A stretch of 64,000 nt of DNA from NCBI GenBank assembly GCA_007922305.1, contig ML677385.1, forward strand, positions 9,590,869 through 9,654,868, read 5' to 3'. The notes beneath the pieces were generated by a model. That model saw nothing but the letters and a program-made list of their open reading frames with translations. It did no database searches and had not been told where the DNA came from. This DNA is from Dermatemys mawii (lineage: Eukaryota > Chordata > Testudines > Dermatemydidae). This document shows, one piece after another, positions 1 to 12,645 of this stretch; the first letter of the stretch is position 1; each line of letters starts with the position of its first letter. The position numbers were made by a program, and so were the translations under genes.

Positions 1-177
1 TTAGCATTTTTTCCATGTTTTAGGTTTATTTTTTTAGTCACATTTCTAAAAGCTTAGTTCCTTCTTGGGCCTCCTTGTTTATAATACCTCTCAATATAAT
101 ATCTCTAAGTATAAGTAAACTGTTTGCCACTTCTTCCAGGTTAATAATGAAATTAAATAAACCCAGGCCTAAAGCAC

Positions 178-356
178 ATCACTTCTACCTCATATAATGT
201 GGTCCTCGGGAGCCAAAAAATCGTACCGCAGTATAGGTGAAACCGAGTTATATCGAGGTAGAGGAGCGCACAGCCACGCCCCCCAGAACACCCCTTTACC
301 ATGTTCTATCAGAATTAGCCTTATATCAGACCGTGTTATATCGGGGTAGAGGTGTA
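178..356. mobile_element. Mariner/Tigger-like MITE
   Basis: The right end reads ttatatcggggtagaggtgta and the left end (tctacctcatataatg) is a decayed inverted match to it. Between them lie gttatatcgaggtag and the segment tcgggagccaaaaaatcgta, all features of a short non-autonomous element common in turtle DNA. The ends fit TA-targeting mariner-type elements. A 100-codon minus-strand open frame across it is not a gene. Confidence 0.55.
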
Positions 357-2654
357 CTGCCCAAAGGACATCTATGTGCCACTCCATACACAGCTGTTTA
401 TCTTTACTCTTTGTGATCCTTGAGATATTTTTCATTTCATGAAGATAGTTCATTCTTAACCCAACCCTGGGGTCCCTGAAGCAAATATACATGTGTATAG
501 TTTCTCTTCAGTTTTTAATTTCTTACATCCAAAGTATTTAATGATAACCCTATTCAAACACAAATTTTATGCAATTGCCTTTGTAAATTCTTTTGACAGT
601 CACCTCTCCACCATCTTCTTCTTTAAAAAAAATCGAAGTAGATTGTACATGTCACAGACAAATCCACAAAGCTCTGTTCAACACATGCCCCTCTTTATTC
701 TTCAAGGTTCCATCAGAGAGGTTCAGTCTCTTTGGCTTGACTTGAAATTAAAATAAGTATTCACCATTTCATGTGACACTGGTAAAAAATCACAGAAAGT
801 CATTTTCTTCTAACACTTAACAAGGAATTTAGTTAGAATAAATAAAAATATTTTAAAGGCACATATTTTGTCATCTTTTCTGTTTCACTGTAACATGTCT
901 AGAAAATTGCCCAGCCCCTTTCTGTCTGGTTTCTGCTACAGCTTCTAGGAAATAGCACAGACATGATCACATCAATAGCATCTGCTTGTTATTTAAATTT
1001 CATCCTATTGTTCTGATTTGTGATAACTAATCAGATACTCCTTTAGTGGAGCACAATACATTAATAAACTTGATTCCCTCAAAATGTGATGCAGTTCAGG
1101 GATCAGCATTTGTTCACGCCAGTTACAAGGCCACAAATTTAAGACAATATGTGTGCATAATAGTTTACACAGAAACACATGGCTGAAAACTAGCAAAAGT
1201 GTTTTACTAATGCTGGGAGAAAGATAAATTATTCATGCCCATTCTACTTTGGGGAAAATAATTGGACCTCTTCGTGTCATAAGGTGGTGAGGACAAAACT
1301 TGCTATCTTTTATGTTTCACTATATTCTGTCACTTCCTTTTGACTTTTCTTCAGAGCTCCCAATTAGTTGATTTAAAATCACTTTATATATATTACCAGA
1401 ATAGGTTCCCACTCTTCTATGTGTAACGTAATTACATTAAAAGACAGCTTTGCTTTTGTTGCTGATATAGAATATACATTTGTTTTCATTTCTGTGCCAT
1501 AATAGAGTGTCTCTACTAATTAGCTCCCCCCTTTAATTTTCTGACTCATCTTGTAAAACTACATATTTAGTCAGATATCAAATTATGCTTTAGCTCCTAA
1601 TGCCAACTAGGATTTTTGGTTGCATATGAAAAAAATAAATACAAAAAAACAATTCGTGACGCCACCATCAATGTTACCTTCAGCTCCTCTCACTAAGTCA
1701 CATTTGCATCACTGCATGCTATTTCCAGCTCATCTTGCTTATTTCTTATATTCCTTACATTTTTCTATGGAGATTTTCAGTCCTTATTTCTTATTCTTCA
1801 TGTTTCCTAGCAGAACATTTTCTCCCTACCTAATTAAGGCTTGTCAGACTTTCCTTAATTAAGATGAAAACTGTCTACCCTCCATTGAATGTTTAATGTC
1901 TTTGAACCCAGAAAGTTGGTGCTGGAGTTGTTAAAGTTTCATAAAATACAGTATGAAGCAGTAGGAATAGGTGAGCTAGTTGGCTTTAGATTTTGTTATA
2001 AACAAGAAACTTGCTGTGTTTCAATAAACCAAAGAGACTGGAATGGACCCAAATTCCAAGCGAGTTTTACATAGGTGATGATTGTTTTGGTCACAACCAC
2101 TTCACCCTATGTACACCTCCCACTGCTCTCTAATAGGCTAAGACTTCCTTCCTTAGCTTATGCTGATTTTTTGAGTGATCTTGTAAATTCTTTTCTTGCC
2201 TCTATTTGCAAAGGTTGTCCACCTGGCCCTATTCCATTTATGACTTTTCAGAGAACATCAGCCTAGCCTGCTCTCCCCTCAATATTTCTTGAGAATAGTG
2301 TTTTTTTTCTTTAGTCAAAGTTTTCCATGGACGGATTGAAAAGAAAATCATATTTGACATCTTCGTTTGGTCTCTCCCTATAGTGCTTGTATACCACTTG
2401 ATTCCGTTACCCTACCTTCATTTGTTTCATAGATTCCCATATGCACCGGTGTAAGTGGAAATTTTTCTAGTATTCTTTTATACACTTTGCTGTTCTTGTC
2501 AATTCTGCCTTATAATTTTAGAGGCTACATACTTTTATCTGGTTTGATTGACCACATCTCTTCATGGAATTACTAATGAAGACTTTGCTCCTGAATTGTA
2601 CTTGATTGCTAACATAGGCATGACCATGGGGTTCGCTGGGTGTGTCCAGGCACA
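357..2654. other. Intronic stretch, nothing recognised
   Basis: AT-rich unique-looking sequence. Only short open frames are present, with no motif, splice context or repeat end that I can identify. Confidence 0.6.
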
Positions 2655-2662
2655 CCCTAATG

Positions 2663-3731
2663 CAGGGGTGGGCAAATGGCCCCACTTTCCTGGCATGGCA
2701 AGCCACCAGCTCCATGCTCCTGGGCCAGAGCACCCGGCTGAGGGCAGCAAGCTGCCAACCCCTTCCCCACTACCCTGGAGTCATGCCAGCATGCGCACAG
2801 CGCTCTGGGGGCCTGGGCTGCGTGCTCCTGTGGGGCAACGTTTGCCTCTGCGGGGAGACAGCCACGCACCCTGCCCACCTGGAGCCATGCCACCGCATGT
2901 GCGGCACTCTGGGGGGTGGGGGTTGCACGTTCCCCTGGAGCCACACCTCTGCACGTGCTGAGTTCTGAGGGGCGGGGCTGCCCGCTCCCGCAGGGCAGCA
3001 TATCTGGCTCCACACACAGCAAAGCATGCTGCTAGGAGCCTCATGGTAAGGGGTGGAGGCAGTCAGAGGACAGGGAGCAGGGTGGGTTGGATAAGGGGTG
3101 GGATCCCAGGGAGGTGGTTAGAGGCGGGGGGTCCCTGGATGGGGCAATCAGGGTTGGACGGGGCACTGGAGTCCTAGGGTCTGTCGGGGTGGAGGGTGGA
3201 TAGGGGTCAGGCAGTCAGGGGACTAGTAGCAAGGAGGCTTCTGTAGGGCAGTTAGGGTGGTGGGGGGGTCTCTGGAGGGAGTGGTCATGGGACAAGGAGC
3301 AGGGGGTTGGATAAGTCAGGAGTTATGTGGGGGCTGTCAGTTATGTGGGGCAGGGAGCAGGGGGATTGGATGGATTGGGAGTTCTAGGGGTCCTGTCAGG
3401 GGGCAGGGAGTGGTTGGATAGGCGTGGGAGTCTCAAGGGTCTGTCTGGGAATGGGGTGTGGATAAGGGTTGGGGCAGTCAGGGGAAGGAAAGGGGTAGGA
3501 TCCTAGGGGTGTAATTAGGGTGGGTGGTTCTCAGGTTGGAGCAGTCAGGGGACAAAGAGCAAGGAGGCTTTGATAGGGGTGGGGTCCCAGCGGGCAATTA
3601 GGGGCAGGTGTCCCAGGAGAGGTAGTCGGGGGATAAGGAGTCGGGGGAGAGGGTTGGGAGTTTTGAGGGGGGCAGTCAGGGGGCGGGGAGTGGATGGGGG
3701 CAGGGCTAGGCCGGGGCTCCCTGGGTGCACA
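2663..3731 (-). mobile_element. hAT-type element, one end missing, G-rich interior
   Basis: The left end caggggtgggcaaatggc is the same terminal motif as the elements at 4911 and 51809. The interior from about 3040 to 3720 is G-rich and made of loose repeats of ggcagtcaggggac and gttggataggggtggg. These are the reverse complement of the C-rich interior of the element at 4911, so this copy is inverted relative to it. The right side stops in ctccctgggtgcaca without a TIR. A 13-bp direct repeat, gcacaccctaatg, flanks the block (ending at 2662 and at 3739). Confidence 0.7.
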
Positions 3732-3892
3732 CCCTAATGAAATGTGCTGCACATGCCTATAATTGCTACCTGTGTGGTTTGAATAGCCACCATCTTGTCA
3801 GTCTTGTTGTCACATTATCTGTCTTCTCTGCAGCAAATTTCTGGCACTATTATGATGGGTCCCGCACTCTCTCTTTCTTTTTTTTTTTTGTG

Positions 3893-4010
3893 GGGGGGGG
3901 GGGGGGGGGGCCCGCCGGGGTCTCCCCTGTTCCGCCCTCTGGAGGGTAGCGTGCCTGGCCGGCCGCGGGTCTGCTGTCCCTGGCAGCGCGCCCAGCCAGC
4001 ACCCTGAACA
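3893..4010. repeat. Poly-T/poly-G run joined to a piece of hAT interior
   Basis: A T-rich run (from about 3878) passes directly into about 20 G residues. It is followed by a GC-rich segment (3912-4003, with ggccggccgcgggtctgctg) resembling 5640-5720 inside the element at 4911. It is an isolated interior fragment with no TIR of its own. The homopolymer may be mis-assembled. Confidence 0.5.
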
Positions 4011-4505
4011 GGGTATTAACTGCCCCACTAGTATCCTAGAGGAGGGGAGTGGAGAGGGAGGGACCTGGGCCCACCCTCTACTTGGGGTCCTAGCCCAGGG
4101 GCCCTGAGGATAGCAGTAAACCACTTGAACTAGCTATTCCTTCCCCTGGGCTACTTCCTTCTCCTACCCTTCAGCTTGTGGGGCTTCCTGCCCTCTCTGC
4201 ACAAGCCAGGTGTCCCTTTACCTAGGGTCTGGGTTGTCTTAGTTCACCGCATCACTTCTCCAAACTGATCTCTGCTCCCTCACCAAACACTCTGTTTCAA
4301 CTCCTTCAAACTATTCTCTACTCCAACACCGATCCACTCTGCTTCAACTCCTTCCCCTGTCTGACTGAAGCAGGGTTTTTTAATCAGGTGACTGGCTTCT
4401 GATGCCTTAATTGGCTCCAGGTGCTCCAACTAACTTCTAGCAAACTTTCTTTGCTCTACAGGGAATAAAGCTCCCCTCTAACACTCTCCTGCTGCCCTCT
4501 GGCCA
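4010..4505. repeat. Possible LTR-type dispersed repeat fragment
   Basis: C/T-rich non-coding sequence that includes a gggaataaag polyadenylation-like motif at about 4460 and resembles dispersed retroelement LTR sequence of turtles. The boundaries and class cannot be set by eye. Confidence 0.3.
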
Positions 4506-4902
4506 TGCTGTATCACATCTCTTATTACTCCCCAACCCCATCTATCTTGTCCCTGGTTTTAACCTGCCAATTCTCTCCCTTTGTGATTAGGGTTTACTGG
4601 TTTTCCACGATACCTGCAGGTGCTGTTTTGAGTCTCCCCTTTAAATCCAATCTTCTTTCAAAGTATGGACTTTGCAGTTTCTGCGTGTCAGTTTCCTGGT
4701 CTTAAAATAAGTATTGAATTTCCCTAGTGTCTCAATGAGCTATACTTATGACCTAACTGGCTGGCTCCTGCTTTTAGTGATTCTTTCCTGTCTTGATGGA
4801 ATTAGTCTGTTTCTTGCCTGTTTGCCAGTTTGCTGAGCCCTGGTAGTTATATTTCTCGCAAGTGTTCTATTTTTAAACCCTTCCTTTTCACAGTCTCTGT
4901 TG

Positions 4903-4910
4903 CTCTAGTA
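4903..4910. repeat. hAT target-site duplication, left copy
   Basis: ctctagta, identical to the copy at 5853-5860. Confidence 0.93.
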
Positions 4911-5852
4911 CAGGGGTGGGCAAACTTTTTGGCCTGAGAGCCATACTAGGGTTCAAAATTGTGCGGAGGGCCGAAGGCCCCACCCCCTATCCAACCCCCA
5001 ACCACTTCCCGCTCCCGGACTGCCCCCCACAAAACTCCTGACCCTTCCAACCCCCACTTCCTTGTCCCCTGATCACCCACTCCAGAGACTCCTCACTCTA
5101 ACTGCCCCCCAGGACCCCATCCCCTATCTAGCCCCCCTGCTCTCTGTTCCCTGACTGCCCCCTCCGGAGACCCCCCATCCACCCTAACCACCCCCCACCT
5201 AAGCCCCCCCCACCTACCCTAACCAGCATCACCACCACCTAAGCTCCTCCCCACCTACCCTAACCACCCCCCCAACCTGCTTACCTTCTGAGCCGGGCGC
5301 CGGGTCCCATGGCTCGCAGTGCTCTGTCTGGCTCCCAGGCTGGGAGTGCGGGCCCCCGCGGTCTGCTGCGCTCAGCCCTGTCCCTGGCTCGGGAGCGTGG
5401 GCTCTGTGGCTTGCCGCGGTCGGCCTGGCACCCCGGGCTGGGAGCACAGGGCACGGTGCTGGCCGCGGGCCCGCTGTCCCAGGCTCCGGGCAGCGTCCGG
5501 CTGCAGCCTGCTGTCCCTGGCGGCGCACCCGGCCACTTCCCCGGGAGGCACTTCCCCATGGGTCCACTTCCCCGGGAGGCACGCTGGGCCTGCTCTCAGG
5601 GTGGCGCGCCAGGCCAGCAGGGGGCCTGCTGTCTGGGGTGTGCCAGCCCCGTTCTCAGGGTGGCGTGCCCGGCCAGCCGCGAGTCCGCTGTCCCGGGTGG
5701 CACGCCCAGCCAGCAGCTGGCCCCGCTCTCCGCGGCACTCTCAAAGCGCCCCACCCAGGAGAGCGGGACCACTGGTCCCACTCCCCCAGCAGGAGCTCAC
5801 GGGCCGGATAAAAACAGCTTGTGGCCTGCGGGCTGTAGTTTGCCCACCCCTG
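4911..5852. mobile_element. Non-autonomous hAT element, 942 bp, intact ends
   Basis: It begins caggggtgggcaaacttttt and ends agtttgcccacccctg, which are inverted matches. It is flanked by a perfect 8-bp duplication, ctctagta (4903-4910 and 5853-5860), the hallmark of hAT transposition. The left half (4970-5280) is C-rich and the right half is CpG-rich with internal near-repeats of cccggccagccgc type. It has no transposase coding, so it must have been mobilised in trans. Open frames of up to 195 codons inside it reflect the lack of stops in GC-rich DNA. Confidence 0.93.
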
Positions 5853-5860
5853 CTCTAGTA
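5853..5860. repeat. hAT target-site duplication, right copy
   Basis: ctctagta, identical to the copy at 4903-4910. Confidence 0.93.
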
Positions 5861-8560
5861 GGCCTCTTCAAGTTCTCTCAAATCATAGATTTTTAAGAAG
5901 CTCAGTTGCACTCATCAGAAATTAACCTTTTGTTTCCAGCCAACTAATACAGAGAATCTTTAAAACCTTCAGGAATATATCACACAGGAATGGATGTTAC
6001 ATTTAGTTGATAGGTGCATTTTTGTCTGCTAACTTCTGATTTATTGTTTTTTGTTTTCACTTTCATCTCTGGATAGTTCCATCCTGCTTGTCTCCCATTT
6101 GTATTTTTTTTAGAATTCATTGTTTCTTCCTCAGTCTATTGCTATCTAGTTTCAGATAGTTTTGAAGAGTGAAAGGTAGCCTCATACTGTTTTGCATTCA
6201 CTTGTGCCTCATCTGTGTTTTTGCTTGTCTCTCACATCTAGCTTTCCCAGTCAACACAATCATTTCACTTCACCTCTCCTTAAAACTCATTTAGCTTTGA
6301 GTGACTATTTATGTATAGTACTTGAGAATAAGCAAATTGCAACTGTTGTCAATTTTCATTCTGTGTGACTATTCTTTAACATTATTCAAGTAGAAATACT
6401 TACCAATAGTTGCCTAGTGAATTCCAGCATAAGGAAAAAAAAAATTCTCATTATATGCCTTCTGCTTTAGCCTTACTCTTCGGCAGCTTCATTTCAGTTC
6501 ACCTCTCTGTTCATGAGTTATGATCTTGCCCCTTTCTCACGAACCAGTGAGAATAAAACTAATTTACTACTGCAATTTATGTGATTTACATTTCAGTTTA
6601 TTTGATGAGGTACTCACCCCACTACATCTTAATCTGTAAAGATTTGTGCAAGGAGTCACCTTTTAATCTTAATATTTCTTTTCTCTTTATGTTTCCTAAC
6701 CATCATTGTAATGTGTACAAAGCTTCCTATCTTTCTAAAACAAATCCCAGCAACTTGAGATTCTATTTCTCAGAACTCATCTATGGTACACTATTACAGT
6801 GTTACCAATATAGGTATTATCAATATCTTGTCTCATCAGCATTGCATCAGTTCTAGTGAAAACAGACAAGTCTATGTGTAGAAAATAATAATATATTATT
6901 ATTTATTCAGCAAGGGGCTATGAGTAGAATTTATGTAGCATTGTCAAAGAAAAAGTTGTATAAATATGGTCTAACTAGCTATTGGAATTCATTTTAGTCT
7001 TTATTCATTACATGAATGAGATTTGAAAATAATTCAGCATCTTGAAGGTACCAGCTCATTGCTAGTAACGGAAGGGAATGATTCACATACTCTATGAAGA
7101 GTTTAAACAGGTGGAGTTTATATAATCCTCTTGCCCATGAATGTAGTGTTTCTAACCAAAGTTTATCCTTGAAATTGACAGTACAAATCTATTTCTGAAT
7201 CTGTTACCCCATGTAGTTTTTTTTCTGTATGTTTTTAATGGATAGAATTTATTTGCTATGGTCAAAAGAGACAAGTCCTTTCTTGGAGGCAGCTTTAAAG
7301 GTGACAGGAAGTCTGTCGTGCAACTAGAACCAACCTTCCAAGCTACATATTTGAAATAGATTTGATTCCAGAGAGGAGTTATAGGACTTCTAGTAGCAGG
7401 ATCCAATGAGGATAGATGCAAAAGTGTATGGAAAATATACAAAATAGTACTGAATTCAACTTAATAAGATAACCCTTATAAAGTGTACCAGAATCAAAGC
7501 CCAATGTCAGGAAAAAGCTTTTAGTACTGTTAGCATATCAGAAAATCTCCGTTTTTGTTCTGAGAATTAAGACAATCCCATGGATTCAATCTCCATTTGT
7601 TAAGGATTGCAGCCTGATACCTAATCTAGCAGAAAGGGAAAACCTTCTGCTCCCAACCCTCATAATATTGACAGATCAGATTCCATTCCTCTATTGATAT
7701 TTAACTTTAATCAGGAGGCTAATATTATTCCTGTTGCCAAAATACCACACTACATATGCAGCTAGCCTGATGCTTACCCGAGCCAACGTTCAATCCATAT
7801 TGTTATCCCAAGGCTCAAAATATCAGAGGCGAGGCCAGGAGTTGTCCTTCGGAGGAAACAGTGGACTATTTGTGTTCGATGTCCTTGTGCCTAAGTGCCT
7901 CATCCTCAACAGAATATATACAATTCCTCAGCTGACAAGCTGTGTTTTTCCTGATCCTGTCTGCCATTGATCTGTGTTCCCTTAAAACTCCCTGGGGCAA
8001 AAGCTCTGACCACACCAACTTGACTATAAGGAATAAACATTTCAGCTCAGTTCAGTCAGGTTTTACCCAAATCAGTTCTGCACTAGAGTCTGTGATCAGA
8101 TCATTAATTCTAAAATGCATGATGATAGAGCTGAATGAGGCATATTGCTTTGAATTCAGAAGTGAGTGGTGCAAGATGATTCATATATATATATAATATG
8201 TGTGTGTGTGTCAACTGGGATAAGTGAGCTGGTCTCTGTCCAGAAGTAAACCAAGAGGAGCTCCATGGAATCACTGCTTGTGATGTGCCCCATGGATGAG
8301 CCTCAAGTATAAAATCTAAGCCTTGCATGAAAACTTTAGTAAAGACCTTCAAACCTGTAGGGGAAATAGAAAAGAAGAGAGATTGGTGAGAAGTGGTTCT
8401 AAGGCACTCAGTACAATGAGAATAATGGACATTTAATGAAAGGCTGCAGTTGATTTTTAAATGAGATTTCAAGAAGACTATAGTCTTTAGCAGTGCTACT
8501 AATGTGTTAAGATATTGTAGTCAAAGTGTTATGTTTGTGTTAAATAGCAGTTTTCCAAAA
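5861..8560. other. Intronic stretch, little recognised
   Basis: AT-rich intron DNA. A short (at)n(gt)n microsatellite lies at about 8183-8211. The segment 7730-8040 has a more even base composition than its surroundings but carries no motif I recognise. Confidence 0.55.
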
Positions 8561-8579
8561 TTAGAATTAATGATAGGAC

Positions 8580-8720
8580 TTACCACTTGAGTGTATTTAA
8601 TCTTCAAAGCACTTTACAAACATTAATTAATCCTCCCCCAAACCCCTGTGGGGAGGGTATGACAGCATTATCACCATTAAACAGATAAATTAGTTAACAT
8701 ACAGTGACACTAAAGAAAAG
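8580..8720 (+). repeat. SINE/LINE-tail-like repeat fragment
   Basis: Contains caaagcactttacaaacatt, a ccccctgtggggagg-like block, then attatcaccattaaacagat. This order is typical of an old reptilian/MIR-like dispersed repeat tail. A second copy of the same family ends the window (63885-64000). Confidence 0.5.
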
Positions 8721-11040
8721 AACTCTGTTCAGAAGCCCACCCAGTTCTTTCTGTTTGTTCTTACCAACTCAGACCCAACATTGCTGAGAAAGCTGTGAAC
8801 TGGAAAAACATTCTAAATTGTAACATGCAAGTGAGCACTCCAGGCCTCTAACTTTGATTCCAACATGGTTAACGGTTACAAATTCAAGATAAATATATTT
8901 CCTTGTAATTTTGGAAGTGTTTGTCTTAGTCCTGGACCAGGTGGTTGTAATTCTTTTGTGACTATTTAACAATATTTTGCTTTAACTGTATTGACTAAAG
9001 CTGCCTTTGATAATTTGAGGAGATCAGTAGAATCGTAGTTGGTAAATCCTCTATGTGTATGAGAATGAAAAGATTTTTTTTCCATGTTTAGCCTCAGTTG
9101 CAAATAATGAAGAATGAGAGTTTTGGGAATTTATATACATTTAAAAAAAGAGAAACAAATCCAGAGGGAGATGAATGAGATGTACCAATATCTATATTTG
9201 TTTTAGTTTAATTTAAATTTATCTAAAGCTGACTTCTGAGACATACGATTTTCAAAGTTATCAGCTGACTTTTTTTTGGCAAATTCTTTGCATCATGAGA
9301 TTGAAATAATTTGAAGACACTTTTGTAAAGCGAAGTGGGGCTATGTTTTAATCCAGGGATTGCCTTGTGTGCTACTTCCCTTTGCAATCACATAAACCCT
9401 GTGCAAGTATTTATAAGAAAAACAATATTAGGGAAGTACTTACATATTTTTATTCTGAATTGTAATGTTATTTAATGGTTAGAGATAAGGAGATGCAGCC
9501 TGTACCGTCTGATCAGCCAAATCCCCGCATGTCAATTTGAGAACCTCTACTCAAGAAACTGTTTAAATAATGCTAATTATTTTTGAGACCCAGTCCCGTC
9601 TGCACTAAATTCAAGTTGAAGGTAACTGACAATACCTGACACCTTCCAGCATTGGCCTTTGGTGTTAAGCCTTCATTGATCTATGTGAAGCATTGTGAAA
9701 TAATGTATGTGCTCAGCACCTTTGAAATTAAGTCACTTTTTTTAAAGTTCTTTGTCCCTTCTCTACTCCCTTTGCACTACCCAGCTGGTGTACAATGTGA
9801 GTATTGGACTGCAGTTAGCTAGTTGTAGGGCTACATTCTCTCCCTCATTCTGGCCGTTCCACCCCTCTGGCAGCACCCAGGGGATGCAGTTTGGCCCGTT
9901 TCTCTCCTTGACTCTCCTAGCAGTTTAAACTTTAAAACTAGTGTTATCTTCTAGGCCACATTTCCCCTGCTGCTTCAGTGCATGGGGTATATATAGAGGG
10001 TATGGCCAGAGTGTGTTGTCCTCAACTGGCAGAGTCTCTTTGGCACAGTTGGCAGCTGATACTTGTTAAAGGAGCCACCAGGCTGCTCTAATCTCCACTT
10101 TGGTCAAGGAGAGACTCAGGGAGTGTAACCTGCTCCCTAAAAGACCCCAGGCCCCACTTCTATGCAGAGCAGAAACTTGACACAGAAGATCATATGGTTT
10201 ATTAAATACAGATCGATGGTAGAATCAGGATGACTGTACTTTATTTACTACTAGATATTTCAGAACTCACACATTTGTTTTACACATTTGTTTGTTGTAT
10301 TGGGAAATGTCTATTAAAATGGGCATTGGGTAGGTTGCTTTGATAAAGGAAGTGCAGAATTATTGTGCCATGAACTGTGTTTTTTAAGTCTTTGCTTTGT
10401 AGAGTATTCATCACCTTTCGTTTTCAGTGCGATTTTTACAGTGTAATCAGTTATCACTGTACTGACAAGTATTAGTCTGCTAGTAATTTATCATAGGCTG
10501 ACAAGTGCCAGAATTCATCCTCATATTTGTATCACTGAAGTAGACAAATAGTTAGCTTCAGAGACTAAAATGTGATGTGATATATTATTCTGACCCACAA
10601 TTTGACATGAAAATTGTTTTTAATCATTAAGACTCAAGTCAAAATGTTTTTCTTGATTTTTGGGGGGCGGGGAAGGGTTGGTGTGTGCATGCATCTGTGT
10701 GTGTTTTCTTTGACAATAATCAGATTCTGTGCAACTCATATTCTTGGTATTAAGGAAACCACTTCTCATAGTTTCAGGATCAAATGAACATGAAAACTGA
10801 TAAATGAATTTTAAGCCAGTGTTTCAGTTCCTCAGAAAAGAGCTTTAGTGTGTCTGATATAAACATGCAGATTGTGCTGCCTGAGGTTGCAGCATTAATG
10901 ATTTGCACAGGAAACATGAATTTATATACATTTTTTACATACTCTGTTCATTCTGTTTATAAGATGAAATACTGGCAGGTTTATATGGCTATCTTGCTCT
11001 TATCTGTTAGTCACAAAAATAGACTCTCAGCCTTTACGCC
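8721..11040. other. Intronic stretch, nothing recognised
   Basis: Mostly AT-rich. The more GC-rich segment 9760-10170 includes a tatatata motif at about 9991 but shows no open frame or splice context. It may be an unrecognised old repeat. Confidence 0.5.
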
Positions 11041-11046
11041 AAGAAG

Positions 11047-11430
11047 AAACCATCATGATCATCTAGTCTAACCTTCTGCACTTTGCAGGCCACAGAACCT
11101 CAACCATACACTCCTGTAATGGATACCTAACCTCTGACTAAGTTACTGAAATCTTGTTTTAAAGACTTTAAGTTAGAGACTCCATAAATAACTTCAGTTC
11201 AAACCAGTAAGTGACCATACTTGCCCTGGAAATTGAAAACCCAGGCTCTCTGCCAGTCATACCTGGGAGAAAATTCCTTCCTGACCCCGAATATAGTGAT
11301 CATTTAGACCCTGAGCATGTGGGCCAGACACCTGGAAAAGAATTCTCTGTAGAACTCAGACCCCTCCTGTTCTAGTGTCCTGTCTCCAGACATTGGAGAT
11401 ATTTGCTAATAGCAGTCAAAGGAACATTAC
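11047..11430 (-). mobile_element. CR1-like LINE 3' fragment
   Basis: Read on the + strand it begins gatcatctagtctaacc and continues through gagactccataaataac and gagaaaattccttcctgacc. This is the order of a CR1-family 3' UTR in reverse complement. It is truncated and non-coding. Confidence 0.6.
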
Positions 11431-12146
11431 AAGAAAACATATACCTTATGTTTCCAACTTCATTAGCTATCATTTAAAGCATTTTTAATGTATCCTTGAA
11501 TAATTTAGAAGTGCATTCACTAGGAAAAGAAGCCATCTAAGAGAAATTAGATATACCTAGATGAATTTCAGAGCTGCCAGCTACAATAATGTGACCACTC
11601 TGCCTCATTTAGCCATATTTACCATGCATGTCCTTTCATATTTTACTGTGCAATTGTTACATTCCAGGCAAGTCGACCTGTACTGCCATTTGTCCTAAAA
11701 CTAGCATATCTTATCTGCAACTGGAATTCTTCATATGGCATGTCTTGATCCCATTATTCCCAGGTCAATATTTTGTGTATTTGATGGAATTCTTCTGAGG
11801 ACCTTCCCTCCACTAAACCAGGAATTAACCCCAGTCATATTGTAGCTTCTTACATCAAGCAGTTTGTACCAGAGTGACTAATAACACTTGCCTTTCTCCC
11901 TTCCAAGGACATTCTCTACTAAGCTGTATATTATCCTTTTCTACTCCAGTAGTGGTGAAGTCCCTTTCAGATGTTGGCACAACCATCAGTGGAGTATTGT
12001 ATTGTACCACATTTACTTCCTCTACTAGCTGCTGCAACTAGCATCCCCCAGAACTGGCTGCTTTAGCAGACTAAGCAATTGCTTAGGGTCTTGAGCAGCT
12101 GAAGGAGCCCCCTATTAATTATTAGTATACGTATTGGAGGGTGAGA

Positions 12147-12325
12147 GGTTTCAGAGTGGTAGCTGCATTAGTCTGTATCAGCAAAAACAACCAGGAGTTC
12201 TTGTGGCACTCTAGAGACTAACAAATGTATTTGGGCATAAGTTTTTGTGGGCTAAAACCCATTTCATCAGATGCATGGAGTGGAACATACAATAGGGAGG
12301 TATAAATACACAGCACATCAGCCAC
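12147..12325 (-). repeat. Inverted Penelope terminus with hammerhead-type core
   Basis: In reverse complement it contains CTGATGA (12264-12270), a stem-forming AATGGG...CCCAC pair, and an AAAA where GAAA is expected, then ttagtctctagagtgcc. It matches the 12900-13040 terminus over most of its length. The flank about ggtttcagagtggtagctgc extends further than the right-hand copy does. Confidence 0.75.
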
Positions 12326-12601
12326 ACCACCAGGGTCTCATTCACCTGCACATCCACCAATGTGATCTATGCCATCATGTGCCAGCAATGCCCCTGTGCC
12401 ATGTACATTGGCCAAACCAGACAGTCTCTATGCAAAAGAAAGAATGGACACAAATCTGACATCAGGAATTATAACATTCAAAAACCAGTAGAAGAACACT
12501 TTAGTGTCCCTGATCACTCCATAAGAGACTTAAAAGTGGCAATTCTTCAACAAAAAACTTCAAAACCAGACTCCAATGAGAAACTGCTGAACTGGAATTA
12601 A
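12320..12601 (+). pseudogene. GIY-YIG endonuclease domain of Penelope-like element (remnant)
   Basis: In Penelope-like retroelements this domain nicks target DNA and follows the reverse transcriptase. About 93 codons are open to a TAA at 12599-12601. The frame contains VIYAIMCQQCPCAMYIGQT, matching the family's (G/V)IY...YIG pattern with its characteristic paired cysteines, then RKNGHKSDIR and a conserved HF segment. No Met start is needed because the upstream part is missing: the frame is entered directly from the inverted terminus. It is a fossil and cannot be a complete protein. Confidence 0.85.
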
Positions 12602-12645
12602 TTTGCAAAACAGAGACTGGGAGTGGATGGGTCACTACAGAAACT

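Noticed and set aside
190..492. 100-codon minus-strand open frame.
   Set aside because: It coincides with a short mariner-like MITE and flanking intron; no protein family resemblance.
2548..3044. Cluster of overlapping frames up to 137 codons on both strands.
   Set aside because: They overlap the left part of a hAT-type block; no conserved motif, and no single frame is favoured.
5309..5896. 195-codon + strand open frame.
   Set aside because: It is inside the 4911-5852 hAT element and runs across its right end into flanking DNA; composition artefact.
9985..10000. tatatata motif as a promoter.
   Set aside because: A lone TATA-like string in AT-rich intron with no downstream frame or other core element.
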